A DNA stretch of 31,131 nucleotides from Patescibacteria group bacterium UBA1400 (GTDB lineage Bacteria > Patescibacteriota > Microgenomatia > UBA1400), in the NCBI GenBank assembly GCA_002305125.1, contig DBQG01000046.1:1-31131 (forward strand). Reading direction: 5' to 3'. Shown here piece by piece: positions 1-7,143 of the stretch (its first letter is position 1; the number at the start of each line of letters is the position of its first letter). The notes below the pieces were generated by a model that saw only the letters and a program-made list of their open reading frames with translations, was not told the origin of the DNA and made no database searches. The translations under genes and the position numbers were made by a program.

Positions 1-519
1 GCAGAAACCTTTTTTAAAACTTTAAAATCTTTAGATAGTTTCAAGTGGCAGAACGTCCCCTTCTCAAGCTGGCTTTATAAAATTGCCGGTAATGAAATTA
101 TTAATTTCTTCAGAAAAAACTCAAAAAGAACAGTTTCTTTGGAAACAATAATGGCAAACAGTCATTTTGAGCCTCAAAGCGATGAGGATATTGAAAAAGA
201 GATGATTGTGGCTGAAGAAAAACTGCAGCGCTTTAAAGATTTTTTAAAAGTCCAAAAACTGCTTAAAAAACTTGATTTTAAATATCAGGAGGTATTGAGT
301 TTACGCTACTTTGAGAAAAAAAAGATTAAGGAAGTGGCGGAAATACTGGCAAAAAAAGAAGGTACAGTTAAATCTTTAATCTTTAGAGGTTTAGCTAAAT
401 TAAGATCAGGATTAAGATTGGCTAAAAACAAAGAAAAAACCAGTAAGCAAAGGAATTTTGCCAAGCTGCAACCTTTTGGTTCAGAGCCCGTTTACAATAT
501 AGAGGGAAAAAGAAAATGA
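1..519 (+). CDS. RNA polymerase sigma factor, sigma-70/ECF family (5' partial)
   Basis: The reading frame is open to the left edge, so the N-terminus is missing and an internal TTG at 139 is not the start. The first ~40 residues contain the sigma region 2 signature (FSSWLYKIAGNEIINFFRKN, the -10 recognition helix). Residues ~95-145 form region 4, a helix-turn-helix beginning LDFKYQEVLSLRYFEKKKIKEV and continuing to the recognition helix around GTVKSLIFRGLAKLR. The order and spacing match ECF-type factors, which direct core polymerase to a small regulon. The stop overlaps the next ATG (ATGA), so the downstream 95-residue protein is translationally coupled and is a candidate anti-sigma or partner. 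The family is sure; the regulon is unknown. Confidence 0.9.
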   Translation, partial: AETFFKTLKSLDSFKWQNVPFSSWLYKIAGNEIINFFRKNSKRTVSLETIMANSHFEPQSDEDIEKEMIVAEEKLQRFKDFLKVQKLLKKLDFKYQEVLSLRYFEKKKIKEVAEILAKKEGTVKSLIFRGLAKLRSGLRLAKNKEKTSKQRNFAKLQPFGSEPVYNIEGKRK

Positions 520-803
520 ATCAAAACTTTAATATAAATATAAAACAAGAATTGGAAAACTTAAATCTACCCATTATCAGGGTAGAAAAATATCAGGAAG
601 CTTTAAAAAACTACCTGCTTACCAGTTGTTTTCCCAAAAAGTCTTTTTTCAATCATGTCTCCAGCTTTGTCTTTTCTTTAAAACCTTATTTCCGATCGTA
701 TTATAAAAAGCTTTTTAACAGCAATCAGCAGCAGTTAATGGCTGCCCCCCACTTTGACCAGGCCGGTTTAGAAAAGTTCCAAACAAAGAAAACAAATATA
801 TAG
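516..803 (+). CDS. Small protein coupled to the sigma factor, unknown function
   Basis: A 95-residue basic protein whose ATG overlaps the sigma-factor stop (ATGA), the usual arrangement for a sigma/anti-sigma or sigma/regulator pair. I recognise no domain. The middle (~48-66) is moderately hydrophobic and aromatic (FVFSLKPYFRSYYKKLF) but charged, so it looks more like an amphipathic helix than a clear membrane segment. There is no zinc-binding anti-sigma HxxxCxxC motif. Function as a sigma partner is inferred from position only. Confidence 0.6.
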   Translation: MNQNFNINIKQELENLNLPIIRVEKYQEALKNYLLTSCFPKKSFFNHVSSFVFSLKPYFRSYYKKLFNSNQQQLMAAPHFDQAGLEKFQTKKTNI

Positions 804-847
804 TTAAATGTTGGACAGTCAAAATCGGCCTGTACATTTTTAAAAAA

Positions 848-869
848 GGAGGTAAACCCGATGACATAA
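848..869 (+). other. Strong Shine-Dalgarno followed by a two-codon ORF
   Basis: A perfect GGAGGT (848-853) sits 7 bases before ATG ACA TAA (861-869). The site is as strong as any in the window but opens an ORF of only two sense codons. Removing one base after ACA would give a lysine-rich frame of about 21 codons ending near 923. It could be a minimal regulatory ORF, a broken small gene, or a sequencing indel. Confidence 0.4.
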
Positions 870-912
870 GAAAAAATTAAATAAAAAAAGCACAAGCCAG
901 ACTAGCAAAGTC

Positions 913-941
913 ACAGCAAGGAGTTAAAGACTCTTTGCTGT
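913..941 (+). other. Hairpin downstream of the sigma operon
   Basis: Arms 913-923 and 931-941 form an 11-bp stem with one G-U pair and a 7-base loop. No U-run follows, so it is not a typical intrinsic terminator. It could be a transcript 3'-end structure or part of a small RNA. Confidence 0.4.
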
Positions 942-1047
942 AATGTTTACCCAAATACAAACTTCAAAAGCAATCCCCTTTTTTCTTAAAAAATTTAATT
1001 TATGGAAAAAAACTGTTAGAAACAAATAGTTAAAATATTGATAAAGA

Positions 1048-1278
1048 TTAATCTTTCTTTTTAACCCACCTGCCGTTTGCTTTTTTATACTCTTTTTTAA
1101 CGGCGCTCCAGGCTACTTTGTGAGCTGTTTCTTCTCTTGAACTGTCCCCTCTTCTTTCCTGGGGAGTATCATACTGATTCCAGGCAGAATTAAAAGCCTC
1201 TTTATAAATTTCCTGGGCATGGGCAGGCAGGTTATCCTTAACACTGTCCGGTAACTCCTTTTTGCTTTTGTAAGGCAT
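1048..1278 (-). CDS. chaB: ChaB family protein
   Basis: A 76-residue protein with the full ChaB pattern: an MPYKSKKELPDSVKDNLPAHAQ start, then IYKEAFNSAW, then REETAHKVAWSAVKKEY, then a basic tail. ChaB was first annotated as a cation-transport regulator in E. coli, but its biochemical role is uncertain and small ChaB proteins are widespread in bacteria and some viruses. A strong GGGAGG lies 4 bases before the ATG and a TATAAA-like -10 is seen at 1307-1312 on the minus strand. It is a single gene transcribed leftwards. Length is typical. Confidence 0.93.
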   Translation of the reverse strand: MPYKSKKELPDSVKDNLPAHAQEIYKEAFNSAWNQYDTPQERRGDSSREETAHKVAWSAVKKEYKKANGRWVKKKD

Positions 1279-1359
1279 AAAACCTCCCTTTCTAATTTTA
1301 TTAGAGTTTATATTTTATTTGTTTGCTTTTAATAAGATTAAGGTAAGAAATAAGTAAAA

Positions 1360-2169
1360 TCATCGGGGTAAAAAGATAGGCGTATGTTTGATTTTGGTAA
1401 CTTTTTTCTCTGCAGAGTTATTCCATAAAAAGCCAAGAATTAAAATGCTTACTAAAGTTACTCCCCCTTGTGCCAGCAGTATTTGCCAGGGAGGGGTGGT
1501 AAAGTTGCTGCTGAAGATAAACGGAATGGTGTTCCAAGTGCCATGCAGTAAAGAAACAATAATATAGGCAACAAGAACTTTAAAGTTAAAATGAAAGTGT
1601 TTTTTTGAACTTTGGGAGAACAGAAATCCTGACAGAATTCCGCTCCAGGTTCCATGCTGAAGCGGTCCTAAAATCCCCCGGACAATAGCTACAGCCAAAG
1701 TTAAGTTGAAGCTTAAAGTTTGTAAAAAAGCCAGAAAGATATAACCCATGTTTTCCAGAATGGCAAAGCCCATACCTACGGAAGTTCCTAAAAGAATTCC
1801 CTGGTTTCGGCGGTGGTATCTGGTTTGGGTAAATAATAGTAAGACGGCTCCAAGTTTAATAAGTTCCTCAATAAAGCCAATTAAAAAAAGGCTTTCTATA
1901 TTCATATTCTTGATAAAGATAGGTTCAATAATAGCAGTGGTAAGAATGCCGATAAAACCTCCCAGTAAAAATCCGGTGCCAATAGCAAGCAGAGAGATGC
2001 GGGTGTGGTCTTTCTGCAATAAAAACGTAATATAAGAAACAGGAAAGATTAAAGTAGATAAAAAAGTTACCGTAGGAAACAAAATCAGATTCTCAGTCCC
2101 GCTAAAAATAATAAGACTTAGAATAAAAAGTAAAATGAATAATAACAGTAACCTTAACCATCCTCTCAT
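1360..2169 (-). CDS. prsW: PrsW family intramembrane metalloprotease
   Basis: A 269-residue protein with about eight hydrophobic segments. It carries the PrsW motifs in order: EELIK at 101-105, GFAILEN at 134-140, an HGTWSG motif around H172 and an HGTWN motif around H209. These conserved Glu and His residues are proposed metal ligands in the membrane. In Bacillus, PrsW performs site-1 cleavage of an anti-sigma factor. Here an ECF-like sigma operon lies about 0.6 kb upstream of its 3' end on the other strand, so a link is possible but unproven. Family assignment is firm; the substrate is unknown. Confidence 0.92.
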   Translation of the reverse strand: MRGWLRLLLLFILLFILSLIIFSGTENLILFPTVTFLSTLIFPVSYITFLLQKDHTRISLLAIGTGFLLGGFIGILTTAIIEPIFIKNMNIESLFLIGFIEELIKLGAVLLLFTQTRYHRRNQGILLGTSVGMGFAILENMGYIFLAFLQTLSFNLTLAVAIVRGILGPLQHGTWSGILSGFLFSQSSKKHFHFNFKVLVAYIIVSLLHGTWNTIPFIFSSNFTTPPWQILLAQGGVTLVSILILGFLWNNSAEKKVTKIKHTPIFLPR

Positions 2170-2275
2170 GAATAAACTTTAAAGAAAGAACGTATGATAT
2201 CAGTTTGAGGAAGGTAAGAAAAAAGTAATAAAAAGGATAATGGTAAACAAACGAAAATAAGAAGAAAAACCCAAA

Positions 2276-2305
2276 CAAAAAAAAGACTTTTTGAAAGTCT
2301 TTTTA
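2276..2305 (-). terminator. Intrinsic terminator of the minus-strand tRNA-Leu genes
   Basis: Reading the minus strand, an AAAAAGACTTT / AAAGTCTTTTT stem with a 3-base loop is followed by a run of eight T. It lies just after the 3' end of tRNA-Leu(GAG), as expected for a tRNA transcription unit. Confidence 0.75.
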
Positions 2306-2331
2306 AAGCTACTGTTTTAATTTAACTTAAG

Positions 2332-2413
2332 TGCCGAGGAGAGGACTCGAACCTCCACGCCTTGCGGCACAGCCTCCTCAAGACTGCGTGTATACCAGTT
2401 TCACCACCTCGGC
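2332..2413 (-). tRNA. tRNA-Leu (GAG)
   Basis: The minus strand folds into a class II tRNA: 7-bp acceptor GCCGAGG/CCTCGGC, anticodon stem CAGTC/GGCTG around loop TTGAGGA (anticodon GAG), long variable arm TGCC-GCAA-GGCG, T loop TTCGAGT, discriminator A. CCA is not encoded. It lies 19 bases downstream of tRNA-Leu(CAG). Confidence 0.95.
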
Positions 2414-2432
2414 ATTTTAAAGTTTAAAAGTG

Positions 2433-2517
2433 TGGCCAGAGAGAGACTTGAACTCTCACCTCAGTAATAGAGACAGCATCCTGAATGCTGCGCGTCTGCC
2501 AATTCCGCCATCTGGCC
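2433..2517 (-). tRNA. tRNA-Leu (CAG)
   Basis: The minus strand gives acceptor GGCCAGA/TCTGGCC, anticodon stem CAGCA/TGCTG with loop TTCAGGA (anticodon CAG), a long variable arm, T stem GAGAG/CTCTC and discriminator A. CCA is not encoded. A TAAAAT box at 2529-2534 (minus) is a plausible -10 for both Leu tRNAs. Confidence 0.95.
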
Positions 2518-2566
2518 TACCAACCAAAATTTTACCATAAAAGATGAAAAAAAGCAGTCTTTTTGG

Positions 2567-2572
2567 TAGAAT
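2567..2572 (+). promoter_or_regulatory. -10 box of the tRNA-Val unit
   Basis: TAGAAT ends 8 bases before the first base of tRNA-Val, placing the start of transcription at about the tRNA 5' end. No good -35 is visible. Confidence 0.5.
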
Positions 2573-2580
2573 AAACAAAT

Positions 2581-2654
2581 GGGTTCGTAGCTCAGTTGGT
2601 TAGAGCGTACGGTTTACATCCGTAAGGTCGCAGGTTCGAGCCCTGCCGAGCCCA
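2581..2654 (+). tRNA. tRNA-Val (UAC)
   Basis: A standard class I cloverleaf: acceptor GGGTTCG/CGAGCCC with one G-U pair, D arm GCTC/GAGC, anticodon stem TACGG/CCGTA around TTTACAT (anticodon UAC), T arm GCAGG/CCTGC, discriminator A. CA follows but not a full CCA. Confidence 0.95.
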
Positions 2655-2697
2655 CAATAGACAATAAAATCATATTATTGTAAAATCTTTAATTGAT

Positions 2698-2770
2698 GCC
2701 AGGATAGCCAAGTTGGTCACGGCGCGTCTCTGAAAAAGATGAGATCCAGGTTCAATTCCTGGTCCTGGCA
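2698..2770 (+). tRNA. tRNA-Phe (GAA)
   Basis: Acceptor GCCAGGA/TCCTGGC, D stem GCC/GGC, anticodon stem CGTCT/AGATG around loop CTGAAAA (anticodon GAA), a four-base variable loop, T stem CCAGG/CCTGG and discriminator A. CCA is not encoded. Base 32 is C rather than U, which is acceptable. Confidence 0.9.
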
Positions 2771-2787
2771 CACTTACCTTTAGTACC

Positions 2788-2821
2788 TTGACATGAACTA
2801 AAATAACTTGTTAACTATAAT
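2788..2821 (+). promoter_or_regulatory. Promoter of the HTH/LAGLIDADG-like gene
   Basis: A consensus TATAAT (2816-2821) ends 5 bases before the ATG at 2827, implying a leaderless message. A perfect TTGACA lies at 2788-2793, but the 22-base gap is too long for a standard pair, so the -35 assignment is uncertain. Confidence 0.5.
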
Positions 2822-2826
2822 TAGTT

Positions 2827-3549
<723 letters not shown>

Positions 3550-3565
3550 CATTTCTTAAAAATTT

Positions 3566-3597
3566 AAAAAGACCAAATTATTGGTCTTTTTTTATTT
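3566..3597 (+). terminator. Intrinsic terminator after tRNA-Gly
   Basis: Stem AAAAAGACCAA / TTGGTCTTTTT with loop ATTA, followed by a long T-rich run. It separates the Val-Phe-Gly segment from tRNA-Gln. Confidence 0.85.
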
Positions 3598-3607
3598 TTT
3601 TGTATTT

Positions 3608-3659
3608 AATGAATAAAGAAAATATATTATAATTATTTATATTCATTATTCATATGAAT
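3608..3659. repeat. AT-rich inverted repeats between terminator and remnant gene
   Basis: AATGAATA (3608-3615) is inverted as TATTCATT (3640-3647), followed by the perfect palindrome ATTCATATGAAT (3648-3659). The region is very AT-rich, so chance is possible. It could mark a boundary of the inserted gene copy downstream. Confidence 0.35.
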
Positions 3660-3669
3660 GCAAAATTAA

Positions 3670-3789
3670 AAGAAAAAAAATTACACAAATTATAAAGGAC
3701 TTTTTAGGATTGGTGTTTATAAAAGTACAAACTTGAATAGAAAAATAACTGGCTGGATTGAAGGAATTATAAAAAACCAGTATAATTAA
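3670..3789 (+). pseudogene. C-terminal remnant of a second HTH/LAGLIDADG-like gene
   Basis: An open frame with no start encodes about 39 residues, including GLFRIGVYKSTNLNRKITGW then IEGIIKNQYN and a TAA. This aligns with the C-terminus of the intact gene at 2827-3498 (GTLQVRIHDKSLTHKVYGYI then KGL): shared KS, K and G-x-I-x-G positions at the same distance from the end. The upstream frame hits a stop at 3667-3669 and the N-terminal domains are absent. It stands directly before a tRNA, as the intact copy does. The homology was found by eye. Confidence 0.55.
3758..3786 (+). promoter_or_regulatory. tRNA-Gln promoter inside the gene remnant
   Basis: TTGAAG (3758-3763) and TATAAT (3781-3786) are separated by exactly 17 bases, and the -10 ends 14 bases before tRNA-Gln. 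Both boxes lie in the remnant's last codons: the -35 within the codons for W-I-E-G, the -10 in those for Y-N. Confidence 0.7.
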
Positions 3790-3800
3790 AATGCTTTTTT

Positions 3801-3871
3801 GGGGAGTGGTGTAATCGGTAACACGTCTGCCTTTGAAGCAGAAGTCTCCAGGTTCGAGCCCTGGCTCCCCA
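3801..3871 (+). tRNA. tRNA-Gln (UUG)
   Basis: Acceptor GGGGAGT/GCTCCCC (one G-U pair), anticodon stem TCTGC/GCAGA around CTTTGAA (anticodon UUG), T arm CCAGG/CCTGG with loop TTCGAGC, discriminator A. The bases that follow are GCA, not CCA. Confidence 0.93.
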
Positions 3872-3888
3872 GCAATACTAGTTTGTTT

Positions 3889-4182
3889 ATGGTTTTTTAT
3901 TTCTCAGTATTTTGTTATTATAATATTGTGAATTTAAATAAAATCTTTCTGATAGTTGCTTTTCTCCTTGTTTTTCTTTTAGGAATCTTTTTTGGCTTAA
4001 ATATTAAAAACAAGCAAGATGATAAAACTCCTATAAATCCTGAACCTAGCTCTGGTTCTGCTTCTTGTGAGTATAATGGAAAATCTTATCAATCAGGCGA
4101 GGGTTTTCCGTCAGCAGACGGATGTAACAGTTGTTCTTGTGAAGACGGAAAAGTTGTTTGTACTTTAATGGCCTGTGAATAA
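3889..4182 (+). CDS. Membrane-anchored Cys-rich protein with VWC/pacifastin-like domain
   Basis: A 97-residue protein starting at ATG 3889; GTG 3928 is an alternative, and an upstream in-frame TTG lies before tRNA-Gln and is unlikely. One N-terminal membrane segment (~residues 18-39, FLIVAFLLVFLLGIFFGL) is followed by a Pro/Ser linker, then a compact domain with six cysteines ending CNSCSCEDGKVVCTLMAC. The spacing CNxCxC-x2-G-x3-CTxxxC matches the pacifastin (serine-protease inhibitor) signature and overlaps with von Willebrand type C modules. The domain would face outside and form disulfides. Such modules are mainly animal, so the role here is open: adhesion or protease inhibition are guesses. 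Confidence 0.7.
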   Translation: MVFYFSVFCYYNIVNLNKIFLIVAFLLVFLLGIFFGLNIKNKQDDKTPINPEPSSGSASCEYNGKSYQSGEGFPSADGCNSCSCEDGKVVCTLMACE

Positions 4183-4244
4183 CTTTTTAAGCTTTGCTTA
4201 CTTTGGATATATAAGATGTTAGAACAAGTTGTAAAAGTTTAAAT

Positions 4245-4670
4245 ATGAGAATAGTTATTTGCGGCTCACTGACTGCTACTAACAAGATTCTTGAAGTTCA
4301 AAAACAACTGGAAAAAAGAAATCATATTGTAGAGATTCCCCATGGAGTAAAAAATTTTCAAGTCAGACAAAGAATAAAAAACCGTAAACTAATTATAGAT
4401 TCAGAAGAAGCTGAAGAAAAAATAAAGTACGGCGTAATTAAGCAGTATTATGACCTTATTAAGATAAATGAAGCGGTTTTAATTGTTAATCCTGACAGGA
4501 ATGGAATTAAAAACTATATTGGCGGCAATACATTTTTAGAAATAGGTTTTGCCCATGTTTTAGGAAAGAAAATTTACTGCCTCTACCCTATTCCTAAAAT
4601 GTCCTACACTCCTGAAATTATAGCTACAAAGCCAATAGTTTTAAACGGAGATTTAGACAAGATTGGATAA
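4245..4670 (+). CDS. Nucleoside 2-deoxyribosyltransferase-like protein
   Basis: A 141-residue single-domain protein. It begins MRIVICGSL, a Rossmann-like beta strand, and has the typical second half: YDLIKINEAVLIVNPDRNG, then GGNTFLEIGFAHVLGKKIY, then a PIP loop. The E in the FLEIGFA helix corresponds to the catalytic or substrate-binding Glu of the nucleoside deoxyribosyltransferase-like superfamily. Members either exchange nucleobases or cleave nucleotides, and many are uncharacterised. It fits salvage-dependent metabolism. Exact activity is unknown. No Shine-Dalgarno is seen. Confidence 0.75.
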   Translation: MRIVICGSLTATNKILEVQKQLEKRNHIVEIPHGVKNFQVRQRIKNRKLIIDSEEAEEKIKYGVIKQYYDLIKINEAVLIVNPDRNGIKNYIGGNTFLEIGFAHVLGKKIYCLYPIPKMSYTPEIIATKPIVLNGDLDKIG

Positions 4671-4677
4671 ACCCCTT

Positions 4678-5406
4678 TTAAACCAGCTTTTTAAGAAGTT
4701 TGGTTCTATGATATCTTGACATTCTTCCCTCAAAACCTAAATCAAGAGCAATGTTAACTCCGGAAATAATCCCCAATCTGGCTCTGGTTAAGATAATAAA
4801 CTTTTCTGTCTCCAGGAGCCTGAACGGCCTCACTTTACCTTTAAATGTTTTTAGGATCAGTTTTTCTATCTCATCTCCATTTAAAAAAGTATCAATATCA
4901 ATTTGAATATGAGGCAGCCAGTAATCCTGCCATTTGTCATTAGTACCTTCAGTTAAAACCAGTTCTACCAAAGGATCCTGCCAGTTGGTCCTGTCTCCAA
5001 TAAACAGCCAGGCTGATTCATCTGCAGACTCCTCCTCATATAAATGAAGCCTGGTTTTCTTAACTTCTTCCAAAAGCCTTTCCTTTTCTGTTTTAACAGA
5101 TTCCACCTGATAGCAGATTCCCAGGTGGTTTAGTCTTTGAAAAAGATTATTGGCTTTTAAATAAGCAAAAAGGCTTTTAAACTGCACTGTGGGAATAAAA
5201 TCATCTTTTAAAGGACTGCCCTTGCCAAAAGGAATATCAGGCAGAGAAATGCAAGGGAGAACTATTCCTGCAGAAGAAATATCAAGCAGAAGCTCGCTGT
5301 TGGAAAGCAGGAGCCGGGCAGAATCCTTTCCTAGTTTTAAATTTTCATCAGGAATAAAGGTCAAAAGCTCTAAAAGTTTACTGATTAACTTGGTTTTATT
5401 TGTCAT
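4678..5406 (-). CDS. Conserved hypothetical protein (242 aa)
   Basis: A soluble protein without signal or membrane segments. I do not recognise the family. A central stretch (about 90-120: LNHLGICYQVESVKTEKERL) recalls the metal-site strand of vicinal-oxygen-chelate (glyoxalase-like) proteins, and WLPHIQIDID could be a second strand, but this is weak. The C-terminus is basic (RMSRYHRTKLLKKLV). An AAAGGGG site lies about 12 bases before the ATG and a TATACT box lies in the shared divergent region with the plus-strand gene at 5472. Confidence 0.6.
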   Translation of the reverse strand: MTNKTKLISKLLELLTFIPDENLKLGKDSARLLLSNSELLLDISSAGIVLPCISLPDIPFGKGSPLKDDFIPTVQFKSLFAYLKANNLFQRLNHLGICYQVESVKTEKERLLEEVKKTRLHLYEEESADESAWLFIGDRTNWQDPLVELVLTEGTNDKWQDYWLPHIQIDIDTFLNGDEIEKLILKTFKGKVRPFRLLETEKFIILTRARLGIISGVNIALDLGFEGRMSRYHRTKLLKKLV

Positions 5407-5471
5407 TTTGGTTTTTTTCCCCTTTAATAAAAGTATAGCATTAGATTTAATAATTAGTTTAACTGACTTTT

Positions 5472-6011
5472 ATGAATAAGAAACCAGCAAAAAAGATTTT
5501 TTTAATTCTAATATTGGTTTATCTTTTAATTTTAACAGTTAACTTTTTTTTAGGCACCCAAAGAATAATAAAAGCTCACGAACATCATTTTAACGGCGGA
5601 GCCTGTGCTTATGGGTTTTTGGCTGACTGTGAGTCTTGTTCAACCCAAAAGTGCAACTCCTATTGGGGTTTTGATGTTAATTATCTTTACTTTGGTCTTT
5701 TTATTTTTACCTTTATCACTGGTTTTATTAATGTAATCTTGGATAAGAGTTTAATGGAAAGCATGGCAGTTATTTTTTTAGCAGGTGTTTTCTATTTGGT
5801 GGTAACAGAAATTATCGTCAGGCTTTTTGGGATTGCGGTTTTATACACCAATTTTATGGAGCTGCGGCAAAGCTTGGTTGCCAGTGCTTTTTTGGCTGTT
5901 AACCCGGAGTTTAACCTGATGCCTTTGTTATTCTCTCAAATAACCGGTTTTGGGGGAAATGCCTTGGGTTTTCCTCTTTTGTTTTTAAAGCGAAAAAAAC
6001 AGCTTAACTGA
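5472..6011 (+). CDS. Polytopic membrane protein, unknown
   Basis: A 179-residue protein with about four membrane segments (approx. 9-29, 74-91, 98-120, 146-170). The first external loop holds GACAYGFLADCESCSTQKCNS with four cysteines in 15 residues, suggesting disulfides or a metal site outside the membrane. I know no family for it. It is divergent from the gene at 4678-5406 and its 3' end overlaps pyrH tail-to-tail by 8 bases. Confidence 0.6.
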   Translation: MNKKPAKKIFLILILVYLLILTVNFFLGTQRIIKAHEHHFNGGACAYGFLADCESCSTQKCNSYWGFDVNYLYFGLFIFTFITGFINVILDKSLMESMAVIFLAGVFYLVVTEIIVRLFGIAVLYTNFMELRQSLVASAFLAVNPEFNLMPLLFSQITGFGGNALGFPLLFLKRKKQLN

Positions 6012-6723
6012 CAAGAGTGCCTATTTTTTTGCCTTTGATAATTTCCGGAATCCTGTGAATGTCTTTAACATTGAAAACAATGATTGGTTTTCTTTTCTTC
6101 CAACACAGGGCAAAAGCAGTGGTGTCCATTACATTTAGTTTTTTTTCTATAGCCTCTTCATAAGAAAGATTTTCATATTTTTTAGCCTTTGGGTTTATGT
6201 TGGGATCATCAGAGTAGATACCGTCAACATTGGTAGCTTTTAAAATCAGATCACAGTTAAGCTCACAGGCTCTTAAGGCTGCTGCCGAATCAGTGGTGAA
6301 AAAAGGACTGCCTGTACCTCCGGTAAAGATTAATACTCTCCCCTTTTCCATGTGTCTTATAGCCCTTCTTCTGATGTAAGGCTCGGCAATAGCCCTCATC
6401 TCAATGGCTGTCAGCATTCTGGTGGGAACCCCAAATCTTTCCAAAGCTTCCTGCAGCGCCAGTCCGTTTATAACGGTTGCCAGCATTCCCATGCTGTCTG
6501 CCACAGCTTCATCAACCCGCTTGGCTGCCTGCCTGCCTCTAAAAATATTGCCTCCGCCCACAACAATGGACAGCTGGGTGCCATTATGCTCCTGGATTTT
6601 AATAATTTCCTGGGCAATCTTTTCGTATTCAGGGAAAGAAATGCCTTTACCCTCTTTCTCACCAAATAACTCTCCGCCCAGTTTTAATAACACTCTTTTA
6701 TACTTAGGTTTTTTAAAATCCAT
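6004..6723 (-). CDS. pyrH: UMP kinase
   Basis: Catalyses UMP + ATP to UDP + ADP, a cytoplasmic step of pyrimidine nucleotide synthesis. The amino-acid-kinase fold is clear: KRVLLKLGGELF near the N-terminus (phosphate loop), IVVGGGNIFRG, then ADSMGMLATVINGLALQ, LIFTGGTGSPFFTTDSAAALRA and LKATNVDGIYSDDP. The start is ATG 6723 (MDFKKPKYKRVLL), giving 239 residues, because GGGGAGGA lies 4 bases upstream; an in-frame start at 6783 would add an unrelated tail. A TATAAT at 6760-6765 (minus) gives a leader of ~30 bases. It is not next to tsf or frr here, unlike in many bacteria. Confidence 0.95.
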   Translation of the reverse strand: MDFKKPKYKRVLLKLGGELFGEKEGKGISFPEYEKIAQEIIKIQEHNGTQLSIVVGGGNIFRGRQAAKRVDEAVADSMGMLATVINGLALQEALERFGVPTRMLTAIEMRAIAEPYIRRRAIRHMEKGRVLIFTGGTGSPFFTTDSAAALRACELNCDLILKATNVDGIYSDDPNINPKAKKYENLSYEEAIEKKLNVMDTTAFALCWKKRKPIIVFNVKDIHRIPEIIKGKKIGTLVS

Positions 6724-6759
6724 CTTATCCTCCCCATTTTTTATTAGTAAAGCTTTTTT

Positions 6760-6765
6760 ATTATA
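6760..6765 (-). promoter_or_regulatory. -10 box of pyrH
   Basis: TATAAT on the minus strand about 37 bases before the pyrH ATG. The resulting message has a leader with a strong Shine-Dalgarno, in contrast to the leaderless promoters elsewhere in the window. Confidence 0.55.
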
Positions 6766-6832
6766 TACAAAAACTCTTAGCAAAAAAACTAGAAAGCAGT
6801 CAAATTTTATTTATGTTAATATATGCTTATAA

Positions 6833-7138
6833 ATGGGTTATTTTACTGAACTTAACACTATGCTGGGACTGCCAAAAGATTTTGATCAGGACAGCTTAAA
6901 AGTGGGAAAAAAGTATCTTATTGAAAAAGACAGGGAAAGAGCCTTTCCTTTAAGATTGGCCATGCTGATGGTAACTTCTGATTGGAACTTCCTGGGTTAT
7001 GCTCAAGCCAACTGTGTAGTTAATAAAAATAATAAAGCCATGATTGAATTTGAGGTTTTGACTCTTTTTAACCCTCAGGTGCAAAAACTTTATAAAACCA
7101 ATTTTTTAAAGGCTGCTGGTAAAACCGGAGAAGTTTAA
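6833..7138 (+). CDS. Conserved hypothetical protein (101 aa)
   Basis: A small soluble protein beginning MGYFTELNTMLGLPKDFDQD, with strands around KKYLIEKDRERAFPLRLAMLMV and KAMIEFEVLTLFNP. The pattern looks like a compact alpha/beta domain; it may belong to the DUF2584 group, but I recall this only weakly. Stop-to-start distance to the permease at 7144 is 5 bases, so the two are an operon. A TATGCT box ends 5 bases before the ATG, compatible with a leaderless start. Confidence 0.65.
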   Translation: MGYFTELNTMLGLPKDFDQDSLKVGKKYLIEKDRERAFPLRLAMLMVTSDWNFLGYAQANCVVNKNNKAMIEFEVLTLFNPQVQKLYKTNFLKAAGKTGEV

Positions 7139-7143
7139 CTTTT

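Noticed and set aside
139..519. Sigma factor starting at TTG 139
   Set aside because: Region 2 is encoded upstream in the same frame to the window edge, so this is an internal codon.
808..843. 11-codon ORF (MLDSQNRPVHF) before the strong Shine-Dalgarno
   Set aside because: No ribosome site and no leaderless -10 at the right distance; likely chance.
3566..3660. Insertion-sequence ends around the remnant gene
   Set aside because: Inverted repeats are short and AT-only, with no target duplication or transposase.
3799..3888. In-frame upstream extension of the Cys-rich protein from a TTG
   Set aside because: It would translate through tRNA-Gln; the ATG at 3889 precedes a normal N-terminus with the membrane anchor.
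6352..6832. Two overlapping plus-strand ORFs over pyrH
   Set aside because: Antisense to clear UMP kinase; low-complexity translations.
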